Positions 24,935 to 34,886 of a DNA stretch of 64,000 nucleotides are shown piece after piece. The notes below the pieces were generated by a model. It was given only the letters and a program-made list of their open reading frames with translations, had not been told where the DNA came from and did not search any database. The stretch covers positions 682,001 through 746,000 of the forward strand of contig NZ_KQ948426.1 of assembly GCF_001514065.1 (NCBI RefSeq). The letters are read 5' to 3'. How positions within the stretch are numbered: position 1 is the stretch's first letter; every line of letters begins with the position of its first letter. The position numbers were made by a program, and so were the translations under genes. This DNA is from Streptomyces antibioticus. GTDB taxonomy: Bacteria > Actinomycetota > Actinomycetes > Streptomycetales > Streptomycetaceae.

Positions 24935-25252
24935 CTACTGCGCCTCGGCGAACGCCTCGTAGACCTTCTTGGGGATGCGGCCGCGGGCCGGCACGTCCAT
25001 CTTGTTCGCCTGGGCCCAGGCGCGGACCGCCGCCGGGTCGGGAGCGACCTCGGTCTGCTTGTACGCCTTGCCCGACCGGGAACGCTTCCGGCCTGCTTCC
25101 ACGTAGGGCTCGAGGGCCTTACGCAGTTTCTCGGCATTCACCTGATTCAGGTCGATCTCGTACGACTTGCCGTCGAGTCCGAAGGCGATCGTTTCCGCCG
25201 CTTCCGAGCCGTCGATGTCGTCAAAGAGAGTGACCACGACCTTCTGCGCCAC
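24935..25252 (-). CDS. lsrL: Lsr2-family nucleoid-associated protein (LsrL type)
   Basis: A 105-residue H-NS-like xenogeneic silencer. The N-terminal dimerisation part is VAQKVVVTLFDDIDGSEAAE with the conserved second strand YEIDL; the C-terminal DNA-binding domain ends with the AT-hook-like PARGRIPKKVYEAF, where the RGR tripeptide enters the AT-rich minor groove. GTG 25252 has AAGGGA upstream. Position beside purS matches the second Lsr2 paralogue (LsrL) of S. coelicolor, from memory. The divergent intergenic region is unusually AT-rich for this genome, so self-binding is plausible. Confidence 0.92.
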   Translation of the reverse strand: MAQKVVVTLFDDIDGSEAAETIAFGLDGKSYEIDLNQVNAEKLRKALEPYVEAGRKRSRSGKAYKQTEVAPDPAAVRAWAQANKMDVPARGRIPKKVYEAFAEAQ

Positions 25253-25546
25253 GAATATCGGTCCCTTCGTACGGCACTTTGCCAATTCATTTGTACAGTG
25301 CCCGACAATGCATTGTGAAGCCCGACTAAATCCTTTGGCGTGTCCGAGCGCAATAGGTATCGGGTGTCGATCGCGGATCTTTCCTGGAAATTTTGGTGAA
25401 CGCCGCTCCCGATACCGGATCGTGACTGGGGTCACGTAGCTTCCTACAAGTCAACGCGCGTAGAAATTTTGTGCGGGTAGTCTGAAGACACCTGTTGGAG
25501 GACCACCCGCAGGAACCTTGCTCAGCACCACACACCGGGAGTGCCA
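25253..25546. promoter_or_regulatory. Divergent lsrL/purS intergenic region
   Basis: Roughly 290 bp with several A/T-rich blocks (for example around 25380-25395 and 25461-25470) in an otherwise GC-rich window. A perfect 9-bp inverted repeat, GGTATCGGG (25356-25364) and CCCGATACC (25408-25416), is separated by 43 bp. TAGTCT at 25478-25483 is a candidate purS -10. Confidence 0.45.
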
Positions 25547-25810
25547 GTGGCACGCGTCGTAGTCGACGTCATGCTCAAGCCGGAGATCCTCGACCCCCAG
25601 GGCCAGGCGGTGCAGCGCGCACTGCCGCGTCTGGGTTTCGAAGGCATCTCGGACGTCCGTCAGGGAAAGCGTTTCGAACTGGAAGTTGACGGGCCGGTCG
25701 ACGAGGCCGCGCTCGCCCGCATCCATGATCTTGCGGAATCCTTCCTCGCCAACACCGTGATCGAGGACTTCACGGTGAAGGTGGAAGAAGTCGCGGAGGC
25801 CGCGAAGTGA
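25547..25810 (+). CDS. purS: FGAM synthase subunit PurS
   Basis: An 87-residue protein starting [20 protein letters not shown], the standard PurS opening, and including [16 protein letters not shown]. PurS bridges PurL and PurQ and channels ammonia in the three-part FGAM synthase (purine step 4). GTG 25547 has GGGAG 5 nt upstream; the GTG at 25541 is too close to it. The stop overlaps the purQ GTG as GTGA, giving a coupled purS-purQ-purL operon. Confidence 0.96.
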   Translation: MARVVVDVMLKPEILDPQGQAVQRALPRLGFEGISDVRQGKRFELEVDGPVDEAALARIHDLAESFLANTVIEDFTVKVEEVAEAAK

Positions 25811-26487
25811 CCGCTCGTATTGGCGTCGTCACTTTCCCGGGGAGTCTCGACGACCGGGACACCCAGCGCGCGATCCGCCTCGCGGGCGCCGAACCGGTCG
25901 CCCTCTGGCACAAGGACAGGGACCTCCACCAGGTGGACGCGGTCGTCCTCCCGGGTGGTTTCTCCTACGGCGACTATCTGCGGGCCGGCGCCATCTCCCG
26001 CTTCTCGCCGGTGATGGAGACGGTCATCGAGCAGGCGAAGGCCGGTCTCCCGGTCCTCGGCATCTGCAACGGCTTCCAGATCCTCACGGAGGCCCACCTC
26101 CTCCCGGGCGGGATGCTCGGCAACGACCACCTGCACTTCATCTGCCGCGACCAGAAGCTGCGGGTGGAGAACACCTCCAGTGCGTGGACGGTCGACTACA
26201 GCGCGGGCCAGGAGATCCACATCCCGCTGAAGAACATGGACGGCCGGTACGTCGCCGACGAGTACACCCTCGACAAGCTCGAGGCCGAGGGCCGCGTCGC
26301 CTTCCGGTACGTCGACTTCAACCCGAACGGCTCGCTGCGCGACATCGCGGGCATCACCAACGAGGCCGGCAACGTCGTGGGCCTCATGCCGCACCCGGAG
26401 CACGCCGTCGAGCCGCTCATCGGGTCGGGCCGCACCGACGGCCTCCCCTTCTTCACCTCGATCCTCAAGAAGCTGGTCAACGCATGA
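25807..26487 (+). CDS. purQ: FGAM synthase glutaminase subunit PurQ
   Basis: A 226-residue class I glutamine amidotransferase. The nucleophile Cys is in [11 protein letters not shown], and the catalytic His and Glu are in MPHPEHAVE near the C-terminus. It supplies ammonia to PurL. GTGA overlap with purS upstream and ATGA overlap with purL downstream. Confidence 0.97.
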   Translation: MTARIGVVTFPGSLDDRDTQRAIRLAGAEPVALWHKDRDLHQVDAVVLPGGFSYGDYLRAGAISRFSPVMETVIEQAKAGLPVLGICNGFQILTEAHLLPGGMLGNDHLHFICRDQKLRVENTSSAWTVDYSAGQEIHIPLKNMDGRYVADEYTLDKLEAEGRVAFRYVDFNPNGSLRDIAGITNEAGNVVGLMPHPEHAVEPLIGSGRTDGLPFFTSILKKLVNA

Positions 26488-28742
26488 GCCGGACGCCTCT
26501 GGACACGGTCGAGCACGCGGCCGCGACCCCCGACGTCGAGCTGCCCTGGGCCGAACTCGGTCTGAAGAAGGACGAGTACGAGCGGGTCGTGGAGATCCTC
26601 GGCCGCCGGCCCACCGGTGCCGAGCTCGCCATGTACTCGGTCATGTGGTCCGAGCACTGCTCCTACAAGTCCTCCAAGGTCCACCTCCGCCAGTTCGGCG
26701 AGAAGGCCCCGCAGAGCGACGCCCTCCTCGTCGGCATCGGCGAGAACGCGGGCGTGGTCGACGTCGGCCAGGGTTACGCGGTCACCTTCAAGGTCGAGTC
26801 GCACAACCACCCCTCCTACGTCGAGCCCTACCAGGGCGCGGCCACGGGCGTCGGCGGCATCGTCCGCGACATCATCGCGATGGGCGCCCGTCCGGTGGCC
26901 GTGGTCGACCCGCTGCGCTTCGGCGCGGCCGACCACCCCGACACCAAGCGCGTCCTGCCCGGTGTCGTCGCCGGCATCGGCGGCTACGGCAACTGCCTGG
27001 GCCTGCCCAACATCGGCGGCGAGGTCGTCTTCGACGCCTGCTACCAGGGCAACCCGCTGGTCAACGCCGGTGCCATCGGCGTCATGCGGCACGAGGACAT
27101 CCACCTCGCCAAGGCGTCCGGCGCGGGCAACAAGGTCATCCTGTACGGGGCCCGGACCGGCGGCGACGGCATCGGCGGCGCCTCGATCCTGGCCTCCGAG
27201 ACCTTCGACGACGCCAAGCCCTCGAAGCGTCCGGCCGTCCAGGTCGGCGACCCCTTCCAGGAGAAGCTCCTCATCGAGTGCACCCTGGAGGCCTTCAAGG
27301 AGAAGCTGGTCGTCGGCATCCAGGACCTCGGTGCCGCCGGTCTCTCCTGTGCCACGTCCGAGCTGGCCTCCAACGGCTCGGGCGGCATGCGCGTCACCCT
27401 CGACGACGTTCCCCTGCGTGACTCGACCCTCTCTCCCGAGGAAATCCTCATGAGCGAGTCGCAGGAACGCATGTGCGCGGTGGTGGAGCCGGAGAAGGTC
27501 GACCGCTTCCTGGAGATCTGCGAGAAGTGGGACGTCATCGCCACGGTGATCGGTGAGGTCACGGACGGCGACCGCCTCGAGATCTTCTGGCACGGCGGCA
27601 AGATCGTCGACGTCGACCCGCGCACGGTCGCGCACGACGGCCCGGTCTACGAGCGCCCGTACGCCCGCCCGTCCTGGCAGGACGAGCTCCAGGCGGACGA
27701 CGCCAACAAGCTGCCCCGGCCCACGACTTCGGACGAGCTGAAGCAGCAGGTCCTGAAGCTCGTGTCGTCCCCGAACCAGGCCTCCAAGAAGTGGATCACG
27801 TCCCAGTACGACCACTTCGTGCAGGGCAACACGGTGCTGGCCCAGCCCGAGGACTCGGGCATGATCCGCATCGACGAGAAGACCGGCCTCGGCGTCGCCA
27901 TCGCGACGGACGGCAACGGCCGTTACGCGAAGCTGGACCCGTACACGGGCGCGCAGCTGGCCCTCTCGGAGGCCTACCGGAACGTGGCGACGACCGGCGC
28001 CAAGCCGCTCGCCGTCTCCGACTGCCTGAACTTCGGCTCGCCCGAGGACCCGGCCGTGATGTGGCAGTTCGCGGAGGCCATCCGTGGACTCGCCGACGCC
28101 TGCCAGCAGTTGGGCACCCCGGTGACCGGCGGCAACGTCTCGCTCTACAACCAGACCGGCGAGGTCGCCATCCACCCGACCCCCGTGGTCGCGGTGCTCG
28201 GCGTCATCGACGACGTCGCCCGCCGCACGCCCGTCGCCTTCCAGGAGGAGGGGCAGCTGCTCTACCTCCTCGGCGACACGCGTGAGGAGTTCGGCGGCTC
28301 GGCGTGGTCGCAGGTCGTCCACGACCACCTGGGCGGTCTGCCGCCGAAGGTGGATCTGGAGCGTGAGCGCCTGCTCGCGGAGATCCTGATCTCGGCCTCC
28401 CGCGACGGCATGATCGACTCCGCGCACGACCTGTCCGACGGCGGTCTGATCCAGGCGGTCGTGGAGTCGGCGCTGCTCGGCGGCAAGGGCGCGCGTCTGA
28501 TCGTCCCGGACGGGCTCGACGCGTTCACCTTCCTCTTCTCCGAGTCGGCGGGCCGCGCGGTCGTCGCGGTACCGCGCTCCGAGGAGGTCCGTTTCAACGA
28601 CATGTGCGGTGCGCGGGGCCTGCCGGTCACCCGTATCGGTGTCGTGGACGGGGACACGGTCGAGCTCCAGGGCGAGTTCGAACTGACCTTGGATGAGCTG
28701 CGTACGGCGCACGAGGGGACTGTGCCGGGGCTTTTTGCCTGA
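26484..28742 (+). CDS. purL: FGAM synthase large subunit PurL
   Basis: A 752-residue PurL of the small type that needs separate PurS and Pur[17 protein letters not shown] is the N-terminal signature, [20 protein letters not shown] the metal-binding and substrate loop, and [20 protein letters not shown] begins the second repeat. It converts FGAR to FGAM with ATP. The ATG overlaps purQ's stop. A hairpin terminator follows. Confidence 0.97.
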   Translation: MSRTPLDTVEHAAATPDVELPWAELGLKKDEYERVVEILGRRPTGAELAMYSVMWSEHCSYKSSKVHLRQFGEKAPQSDALLVGIGENAGVVDVGQGYAVTFKVESHNHPSYVEPYQGAATGVGGIVRDIIAMGARPVAVVDPLRFGAADHPDTKRVLPGVVAGIGGYGNCLGLPNIGGEVVFDACYQGNPLVNAGAIGVMRHEDIHLAKASGAGNKVILYGARTGGDGIGGASILASETFDDAKPSKRPAVQVGDPFQEKLLIECTLEAFKEKLVVGIQDLGAAGLSCATSELASNGSGGMRVTLDDVPLRDSTLSPEEILMSESQERMCAVVEPEKVDRFLEICEKWDVIATVIGEVTDGDRLEIFWHGGKIVDVDPRTVAHDGPVYERPYARPSWQDELQADDANKLPRPTTSDELKQQVLKLVSSPNQASKKWITSQYDHFVQGNTVLAQPEDSGMIRIDEKTGLGVAIATDGNGRYAKLDPYTGAQLALSEAYRNVATTGAKPLAVSDCLNFGSPEDPAVMWQFAEAIRGLADACQQLGTPVTGGNVSLYNQTGEVAIHPTPVVAVLGVIDDVARRTPVAFQEEGQLLYLLGDTREEFGGSAWSQVVHDHLGGLPPKVDLERERLLAEILISASRDGMIDSAHDLSDGGLIQAVVESALLGGKGARLIVPDGLDAFTFLFSESAGRAVVAVPRSEEVRFNDMCGARGLPVTRIGVVDGDTVELQGEFELTLDELRTAHEGTVPGLFA

Positions 28743-28754
28743 CGGTTGTCGGCC

Positions 28755-28791
28755 GCGGCCCCCGCATGGACCAGGTCCGTGCGGGGGCCGC
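28755..28791 (+). terminator. Terminator after purL
   Basis: Twelve-base arms GCGGCCCCCGCA and its complement; the 13-nt interior contains a further GGACC/GGTCC pair. It begins 13 bp after the purL stop and lies before the convergent Uma2 gene. Confidence 0.8.
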
Positions 28792-28808
28792 TACATCGGC
28801 CGATGCCG

Positions 28809-29405
28809 TCAGCGCGCGGCGTAGCGCTTGAGGATCTCGGTGTCGAGGACGATGCCGACAGGGTCGGGCAGAGCCACCTGTTCACCGAAACCGACTGTGT
28901 GGGTGTCTCGGTATCGGGACCGCTCGGGATCTGGATTGCTGTGCACAGTGAGTGTGCTGTTGTCGCGGTCGATCAGCAGATAGACCGGGATCTGGGCTTC
29001 GGCGTAGGCCATGGGCTTCTCCACCCTGTCCCGGGCGTGAGTGTCGGAGTCGTACGAGGTGACCTCCACCGTCATGAGGACACCGCGAGGATCGGCCCAG
29101 TCCCCCTGGCCCGCAAAGTGCTCTGTGGGCGCGAGTACGCCATCGGGCTGGGCCCGGCCCTTCCGGTACGCATCGACCTGAAGGCCTGCGACGGGGTTGA
29201 GGTCGAGCTCGGGTCGTGCCTGCATGCACTGCCGGATCAGCCACATGATGATCGTGCTGTGATTGCCGTCGGTCATGCCCTTGATGCCGATCCGTCCGTC
29301 GATGAACTCCAACCTGACGCCCTCGAACTGCTTGGCGGCGAATCGGGCGATCTGCTCGAACTCCTCCACCGACATCTGAGACGTGCGCTCGGCCATAACC
29401 GTCAT
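28809..29405 (-). CDS. Uma2-family (DUF820) putative nuclease
   Basis: A 198-residue protein of the Uma2 group with a PD-(D/E)XK-like fold. Family features: RLEFIDGRIGIKG near residue 31, PDGVLAP at about 87, then MTVEVTSYDSD (the Glu-x-x-Ser motif) and RDRVEKPMAYAEAQIPVYLL with the catalytic-type Lys. ATG 29405 has GGAAGGGGG about 7 nt upstream. Family expansion is common in Streptomyces; biological role not established. Monocistronic. Confidence 0.85.
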   Translation of the reverse strand: MTVMAERTSQMSVEEFEQIARFAAKQFEGVRLEFIDGRIGIKGMTDGNHSTIIMWLIRQCMQARPELDLNPVAGLQVDAYRKGRAQPDGVLAPTEHFAGQGDWADPRGVLMTVEVTSYDSDTHARDRVEKPMAYAEAQIPVYLLIDRDNSTLTVHSNPDPERSRYRDTHTVGFGEQVALPDPVGIVLDTEILKRYAAR

Positions 29406-29506
29406 GTTGCACCCCCTTCCAGGCGGAAGCCAGTGTTGTCCGCCGCCCGGCGCCGCGCGGCGGCTTCCACAGCCGATCACACGTACGAGTGATCGCCCCG
29501 CGGACT

Positions 29507-30931
29507 TCAGTTCCCGACCGGCACCGCCGCGGGGACTGGCTCCGAGGACGCCGGCCCCGCCTTCGGCAGCCGCAGTGCCAGCACCACCCCGAGCCCCATC
29601 AGCGCCGCTCCGCACAGGAACACCGCATCCATGGCGGAGACGTACGACGTCATGTCCGTGCCGTCGCTCAGCCTGCTGATCAGGGTGCCGAACAGGGCGG
29701 CGCCCAGGGCCGTGCCGAGGGTCTGGAAGAAGCGGACGCCGGTCGTGGCGACCCCGAGCTGGTGGCGGGGTGCCGCGTCCTGCACGAGCTGGATGAGCTG
29801 GCCGATCAGCTGGCCGAACCCGGCGCCGACGAGGAGCAGTTCGGCGCGCAGCCACCACAGTGAGGTGTGGGTGCCGGTGGTGGCCAGGAGGAGGAAGGCG
29901 ACGGCGGTGACGGCGGACCCCGTGATCACGAACGTCCGCTCGGACCAGCCGCGTTCGGTGAGCTTGCCGGTGACGACGCCGACCACGGTCATGCCGATCG
30001 CCATGGGGATGAGGTACAGGCCCGCCGAGGAGCTCCCGATGCCCCGGACGACCTGGAGATAGATCATCACGTAGTACATCGAGCCGACCATGGCCGCGCC
30101 GACGAGCCCCTGGATGGCGAAGCCCCAGCGCAGCTCCGGGACCCGGAACATGGACAGCGGCAGGATCGGTTCGGCGGCGGTCCGCTGGCGGCGCAGGAAC
30201 AGGGCGAGGGAGGCCGCCGAGGCCAGCGCCAGCCCGATGACCTGCGGGGACGTCCAGTCGTACTCCTTGCCGCCCCATTCGGTGACCAGCAGCAGCGTGG
30301 TGGAGAAGGCGGCGGCGAGGGCCGCGCCCAGGAAGTCGATGCGGTGCCGCTCGGTGTGCCGGGGAAGTTTCAGGGCGAGTGCCGAGGCGATCAGGACGGC
30401 GATGCCGATCGGCAGGTTGACGTAGAAGATCCACCGCCAGCTCGCGTGGTCGGAGAGCACCCCGCCGATCCACGGGCCGAGCGCCATGCCGCCGCCCGCG
30501 ACGATGCCGCCCATGCCGGCGCCCTTGCTGTCCTTCTCCTTGCCGGGGTCCTTGAGCTGGGCGATCACCACCATCGTCACGCTCATCAGTCCGCCGGCGC
30601 CGATGCCCTGCACCGCCCGGGCGGCGATCAGCTGGCCGATCGACTGGGCGGCCCCGCACAGCGCCGAGCCGAACAGGAAGGTGCCGACGGCCCCGAGGAA
30701 GACCTGCTTGGCGCCGAGGGTGTCGCAGAGCTTGCCGTAGAGCGGCAGCACCGCGGCCGAGGCCAGCGAGAAGGCGCTGACCAGCCACGGGATCTTGTCG
30801 ATGCCGTGGGCGGGGTCGAGGTCCCGGACGATCGGGACGGTCGCCGCGGACACGATCTGCATGTCCAGGACGGCCAGCACGATCGTGGCGAGGCAGACGA
30901 GGAAGCCGATCTTGCGCTGGATTTCGGTCAT
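29507..30931 (-). CDS. MFS multidrug exporter, DHA2 family
   Basis: About 474 residues with 14 predicted membrane helices. Helix 1 ends in LAVLDMQIVSAATVPIVRDL, motif A-like LYGKLCDTLGAKQVFL follows helix 2, and the antiporter motif C region reads GPWIGGVLSDHASWRWIFYV, typical of DHA2 proton/drug antiporters. ATG 30931 is chosen because the longer frame begins inside the divergent promoter region. It is divergent from a TetR regulator 78 bp away, the usual drug-pump arrangement; the effector is unknown. Confidence 0.9.
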   Translation of the reverse strand: MTEIQRKIGFLVCLATIVLAVLDMQIVSAATVPIVRDLDPAHGIDKIPWLVSAFSLASAAVLPLYGKLCDTLGAKQVFLGAVGTFLFGSALCGAAQSIGQLIAARAVQGIGAGGLMSVTMVVIAQLKDPGKEKDSKGAGMGGIVAGGGMALGPWIGGVLSDHASWRWIFYVNLPIGIAVLIASALALKLPRHTERHRIDFLGAALAAAFSTTLLLVTEWGGKEYDWTSPQVIGLALASAASLALFLRRQRTAAEPILPLSMFRVPELRWGFAIQGLVGAAMVGSMYYVMIYLQVVRGIGSSSAGLYLIPMAIGMTVVGVVTGKLTERGWSERTFVITGSAVTAVAFLLLATTGTHTSLWWLRAELLLVGAGFGQLIGQLIQLVQDAAPRHQLGVATTGVRFFQTLGTALGAALFGTLISRLSDGTDMTSYVSAMDAVFLCGAALMGLGVVLALRLPKAGPASSEPVPAAVPVGN

Positions 30932-31009
30932 GGCAGAACCATGCCCGAGAATCGTGTACTCAGTCAATGTTTCATCCGGGATTAAATTTCATCTTGGTAC
31001 AGTGACGGC

Positions 31010-31657
31010 ATGGCTTTTGCTGAGGGCATGGGGCTGCGCGAGCGCAAGAAGCTCCAGACGGCGCTGCGGATCTACCGGACCGCGGTGGCGCTGTTCGACG
31101 AGAAGGGCTTCGACGCCGTCTCCGTGCAGGAGATCGCCGACGCCTCCGAGGTCTCCAAGATGACCGTCTTCAACTACTTCGGCACGAAGGAGGACTTGGT
31201 CTTCAAGCCCATGGAGGACCACTTCTCCGATCCGGCCCGCGCGGTGCGCGACCGGAAACCGGGCGAGTCCGCCGTGGAGGCCGTACGCCGGCAGTTCCTG
31301 GAGATGATCGACGGCCGTGACCCCTCGATCGGCCTGAACGCCGAGCCCTTCGCCCGCCGGATCCGCTCGGTGATCATCGCGACGCCCGTGCTGCGGGACC
31401 GGGCCTACGTCTCGGCGGAGAAGGGCGCCCTCGAACTCGCCGACCTGCTCACCGAGGAGACCGGCGACCGCACCCTGGCCCTGATCGCCGCCTCCACCCT
31501 CACCCACGTCCGCCAGGCCCTGATCGAGGAGCACCACCTGCGCATCGACGCCGGCGAGAGCGTGGACGAGGTCGCCGCCGACGCCGCCGAACGAGCCGAG
31601 CGCGCCTTCGCGTTGGTGGCCGGCGGCCTCTCCGGATACGCCGTCCGGCCCGCCTAG
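31010..31657 (+). CDS. TetR-family regulator of the divergent MFS exporter
   Basis: A 215-residue regulator. The helix-turn-helix is VSVQEIADASEVSKMTVFNY with FGTKEDLVF following, a standard TetR N-terminus. The C-terminal ligand domain ends in ALVAGGLSGYAVRPA. TACAGT lies 6 nt before the ATG and there is no ribosome binding site, so the mRNA is probably leaderless. It most likely represses the exporter and itself through the 78-bp divergent region. Confidence 0.9.
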   Translation: MAFAEGMGLRERKKLQTALRIYRTAVALFDEKGFDAVSVQEIADASEVSKMTVFNYFGTKEDLVFKPMEDHFSDPARAVRDRKPGESAVEAVRRQFLEMIDGRDPSIGLNAEPFARRIRSVIIATPVLRDRAYVSAEKGALELADLLTEETGDRTLALIAASTLTHVRQALIEEHHLRIDAGESVDEVAADAAERAERAFALVAGGLSGYAVRPA

Positions 31658-31666
31658 GCTGACCCC

Positions 31667-32464
31667 ATGCCACCGGCCAAGAAGCGCACCCGCAGCTACG
31701 ACCCCGCCAAGATCCGCACCGCGGTGCTCACCCAGTTCGGACAGGTACGACAGGCCGTACGCACCCTCACGCCCGAGCAGCTGGCCGGCCCCACCCGCCT
31801 CGGCGACTGGACCGTCCGCGACCTCGCCGCGCACCTCACCATGGCCGTCGGCGCCATCAGCAATGCCCTCGACGCCGAGGAACCGCCGAAGCGCGCCCTC
31901 GCCCTCCTGGACTGGCCCGCCACCACCGCGTCCCGAGGCGCCGACATCGACGACGGCACCCGGCGGCTGGCGCAGGAGAACCCCGACCTCGACGCCCTCT
32001 ACGCCCGCACCGGGGAACGCTTCACCGAGGCCCTCGACCGGGCCCCCGACGACCGCCTCATCGGCAGCCGCACCGGCGCCATGACCCTCGCCGACTACCT
32101 GGTCACCCGGACCGTCGAACTCGTCGTCCACACCGACGACCTGAACGCCGCCGTCCCCGGCCTCGACATCCCCTACGACCGCCAGGCCCTGGCCGCCTGC
32201 ACCCGGCTGCTCGCCGACGCGCTCGCCGCGAAGGCCCCCGGCGGCTCCACCGAGGTGCGGATCCCGCCGTACGCCGTGGTGCAGTGCGTCGAGGGGCTCC
32301 GGCACACCCGCGGCACCCCGCCCAACGTCGTCGAGACCGACCCCCTGACCTGGATCAGGCTCGCGACCGGGCGGCTGACCTGGAAGGAAGCGGTCGAGGA
32401 GGCCAAGGTGAGCGCGAGCGGGGAGCGGGCGGATCTCGGCGGTCTGCTTCCCGTGATGGGTTGA
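31667..32464 (+). CDS. Mycothiol-dependent maleylpyruvate isomerase-family protein
   Basis: A 265-residue protein with the DinB-like four-helix domain: LGDWTVRDLAAHLTMAVGAI and later YLVTRTVELVVHTDDLNAAV supply the metal-binding His residues, and a C-terminal sterol-carrier-like domain follows. Enzymes of this group act with mycothiol, the actinobacterial thiol. The N-terminal tail is basic. TAGGCT sits 6 nt before the ATG without a ribosome binding site, so it may be leaderless and transcribed separately from the TetR gene 9 bp upstream. Confidence 0.83.
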   Translation: MPPAKKRTRSYDPAKIRTAVLTQFGQVRQAVRTLTPEQLAGPTRLGDWTVRDLAAHLTMAVGAISNALDAEEPPKRALALLDWPATTASRGADIDDGTRRLAQENPDLDALYARTGERFTEALDRAPDDRLIGSRTGAMTLADYLVTRTVELVVHTDDLNAAVPGLDIPYDRQALAACTRLLADALAAKAPGGSTEVRIPPYAVVQCVEGLRHTRGTPPNVVETDPLTWIRLATGRLTWKEAVEEAKVSASGERADLGGLLPVMG

Positions 32465-32502
32465 CCCGGGAACCGGCCTTCCACCCCTCCCGTCCCAGTG
32501 GC

Positions 32503-33261
32503 ATGGACACACAGCGAATGACCCTCGCCGTCCTGACCGTCCTCCCGCTCGCCGCGGCCTGCGGAACCGAGCAGGCCGACGGCGGTTCGGTGGCCGCCGA
32601 GCGATCCGTCACCGGCATCCACTGGAGCGTCGAGAGCGTCACCGTGGACGGCACCACCCACAAGGCCCCCGCCGGGGCGAACGTCACGATCGAGGACGGC
32701 AAGGCGGCCGGCAACTACGGCTGCAACCACTTCAACGCCAAGGTCGCCTTCGAGGACGGCGCCATCCGGCTCAGCGACACCACCACCACGGAGATGGCCT
32801 GCGGGGAACGGCCCATGGCCTTCGAGAGGACCCTCGCCCGCACCCTCGCGGGAAGCCCCCTGAAGACCGACGTCACGGGCGACCGGCTCACGCTCACCAC
32901 CGACGACGGCGACAGGGTCCGGCTGACCGAGGAGAAGGACGCCCCGCTCTACGGCACCCGGTGGAACATCACCTCACCCGCCCCCACCGGTGAGGCCCAC
33001 CTCAGCTTCGACAAGAAGACCGGGAAGGTGACGGGCAGCCTCGGCTGCAACAAGGTGACGGCGACTGCCACGGTCCGCGACGGACATATCACCCTGGGCG
33101 CTCCCGCCACCACCCGAATGGTGTGCGACACCTCACTCATGAAGACGGAGAAGGCCCTCCTGGGCTTCTTCGACAGCACGGTGAGGTACGAACTGGATCA
33201 TCGCGCCCTCACGCTGACCAGCGAAAACGGAAAAACCACCAACGCGGTCGCGGCCAAGTGA
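32503..33261 (+). CDS. Lipoprotein with two META (HslJ-like) domains
   Basis: A 252-residue exported protein. The hydrophobic N-terminus ends in PLAAACG with Cys20 as the likely lipid anchor. Two META domains follow, each with the Gly-Cys-Asn motif: NYGCNHFNAKV and GSLGCNKVTATA, and each with a second Cys (EMACGE, MVCDTS) that may form disulfides. HslJ in E. coli is linked to heat shock and novobiocin resistance; role here unknown. Start choice rests on the signal peptide; no clear ribosome binding site. Confidence 0.82.
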   Translation: MDTQRMTLAVLTVLPLAAACGTEQADGGSVAAERSVTGIHWSVESVTVDGTTHKAPAGANVTIEDGKAAGNYGCNHFNAKVAFEDGAIRLSDTTTTEMACGERPMAFERTLARTLAGSPLKTDVTGDRLTLTTDDGDRVRLTEEKDAPLYGTRWNITSPAPTGEAHLSFDKKTGKVTGSLGCNKVTATATVRDGHITLGAPATTRMVCDTSLMKTEKALLGFFDSTVRYELDHRALTLTSENGKTTNAVAAK

Positions 33262-33322
33262 TCCCCAAAAGGTCCGTATCCCCAATTCGGACCAGTGGTC
33301 GACCTCGCCTACACTCGGGGAC

Positions 33323-34852
33323 GTGCCACGTGGTGACGGTCGACTCAATCATGATCTGCTCCCCGGCGAGAAAGGCCCCCAGGACGCGTGTGGCGTCTTC
33401 GGTGTCTGGGCTCCGGGTGAAGAGGTCGCCAAGCTCACTTACTTCGGGCTCTACGCCCTCCAGCATCGGGGCCAGGAATCCGCGGGTATCGCGGTCAGCA
33501 ACGGCTCCCAGATCCTCGTCTTCAAGGACATGGGCCTCGTGTCCCAGGTCTTCGACGAGACCTCTCTCGGTTCGCTCCAGGGTCACATCGCGGTCGGACA
33601 CGCCCGCTACTCGACCACCGGCGCCTCCGTGTGGGAGAACGCCCAGCCGACGTTCCGTGCCACCGCGCACGGCTCGATCGCGCTCGGCCACAACGGCAAC
33701 CTGGTCAACACGGCGCAGCTCGCCGAGATGGTCGCCGACCTCCCGAAGGACACCAACGGCCGTTCGACCCGCGTCGCGGCCACCAACGACACCGACCTGC
33801 TCACCGCGCTCCTCGCGGCCCAGGTCGACGAGGACGGCAAGCCGCTGACCATCGAGGAGGCCGCTCACACGGTCCTTCCGCAGGTGCGCGGCGCCTTCTC
33901 CCTCGTCTTCATGGACGAGCACACGCTCTACGCCGCCCGCGACCCGCAGGGCATCCGCCCGCTGGTCCTGGGCCGCCTGGAGCGCGGCTGGGTCGTCGCC
34001 TCGGAGTCCGCCGCCCTCGACATCTGCGGCGCCTCCTACGTCCGCGAGATCGAGCCGGGCGAGTTCGTCGCCATCGACGAGAACGGCCTGCGCACCTCCC
34101 GATTCGCGGAAGCGAAGCCCAAGGGCTGCGTCTTCGAGTACGTCTACCTGGCGCGCCCCGACACCGACATCGCCGGCCGCAATGTGTACCTCTCCCGCGT
34201 GGAGATGGGCCGCAAGCTGGCGAAGGAAGCCCCGGTCGAGGCGGACCTGGTCATAGCGACTCCGGAGTCCGGCACCCCGGCGGCCATCGGCTACGCGGAG
34301 GCGTCCGGCATCCCGTTCGGCGCGGGCCTGGTGAAGAACGCGTACGTCGGTCGTACGTTCATCCAGCCCTCCCAGACGATCCGGCAGCTCGGCATCCGTC
34401 TGAAGCTGAACCCGCTGAAGGAAGTCATCAAGGGCAAGCGGCTGGTCGTCGTCGACGACTCGATCGTGCGCGGCAACACCCAGCGCGCCCTGGTCCGCAT
34501 GCTCCGCGAGGCGGGCGCCGCCGAGGTCCACATCCGGATCTCCTCGCCGCCGGTCAAGTGGCCCTGCTTCTTCGGCATCGACTTCGCCACCCGCGCGGAG
34601 CTCATCGCCAACGGCATGACGATCGACGAGATCGGCACCTCGCTGGGCGCCGACTCCCTGGCGTACATCTCCATCGACGGCATGATCGAGGCGACCAGCA
34701 TCGCCAAGCCGAACCTGTGCCGCGCCTGCTTCGACGGCGAGTACCCGATGGAGCTCCCGGACCCCGAGCTGCTCGGCAAGCAGCTCCTGGAGACCGAGCT
34801 GGCCGCGGGTCCCGCAGCCACGGCCGCGGCCGACGCGATCCGTCGCCCGTAA
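33323..34852 (+). CDS. purF: Amidophosphoribosyltransferase
   Basis: A 509-residue enzyme catalysing the first committed purine step (PRPP to phosphoribosylamine). A propeptide of 22 residues precedes the nucleophile Cys23 in GPQDACGVFGVWAPG. HARYSTTGASVWENAQP and LGHNGNLVNT belong to the glutaminase domain, and LVVVDDSIVRGNTQ is the PRPP-binding motif. Cys residues near the C-terminus fit the Fe-S type enzyme. TACACT lies 7 nt before the GTG, suggesting a leaderless message. Confidence 0.97.
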   Translation: MPRGDGRLNHDLLPGEKGPQDACGVFGVWAPGEEVAKLTYFGLYALQHRGQESAGIAVSNGSQILVFKDMGLVSQVFDETSLGSLQGHIAVGHARYSTTGASVWENAQPTFRATAHGSIALGHNGNLVNTAQLAEMVADLPKDTNGRSTRVAATNDTDLLTALLAAQVDEDGKPLTIEEAAHTVLPQVRGAFSLVFMDEHTLYAARDPQGIRPLVLGRLERGWVVASESAALDICGASYVREIEPGEFVAIDENGLRTSRFAEAKPKGCVFEYVYLARPDTDIAGRNVYLSRVEMGRKLAKEAPVEADLVIATPESGTPAAIGYAEASGIPFGAGLVKNAYVGRTFIQPSQTIRQLGIRLKLNPLKEVIKGKRLVVVDDSIVRGNTQRALVRMLREAGAAEVHIRISSPPVKWPCFFGIDFATRAELIANGMTIDEIGTSLGADSLAYISIDGMIEATSIAKPNLCRACFDGEYPMELPDPELLGKQLLETELAAGPAATAAADAIRRP

Positions 34853-34886
34853 GCCTCGTAGAACCCAACCCGAAAGATCCCAGGCA

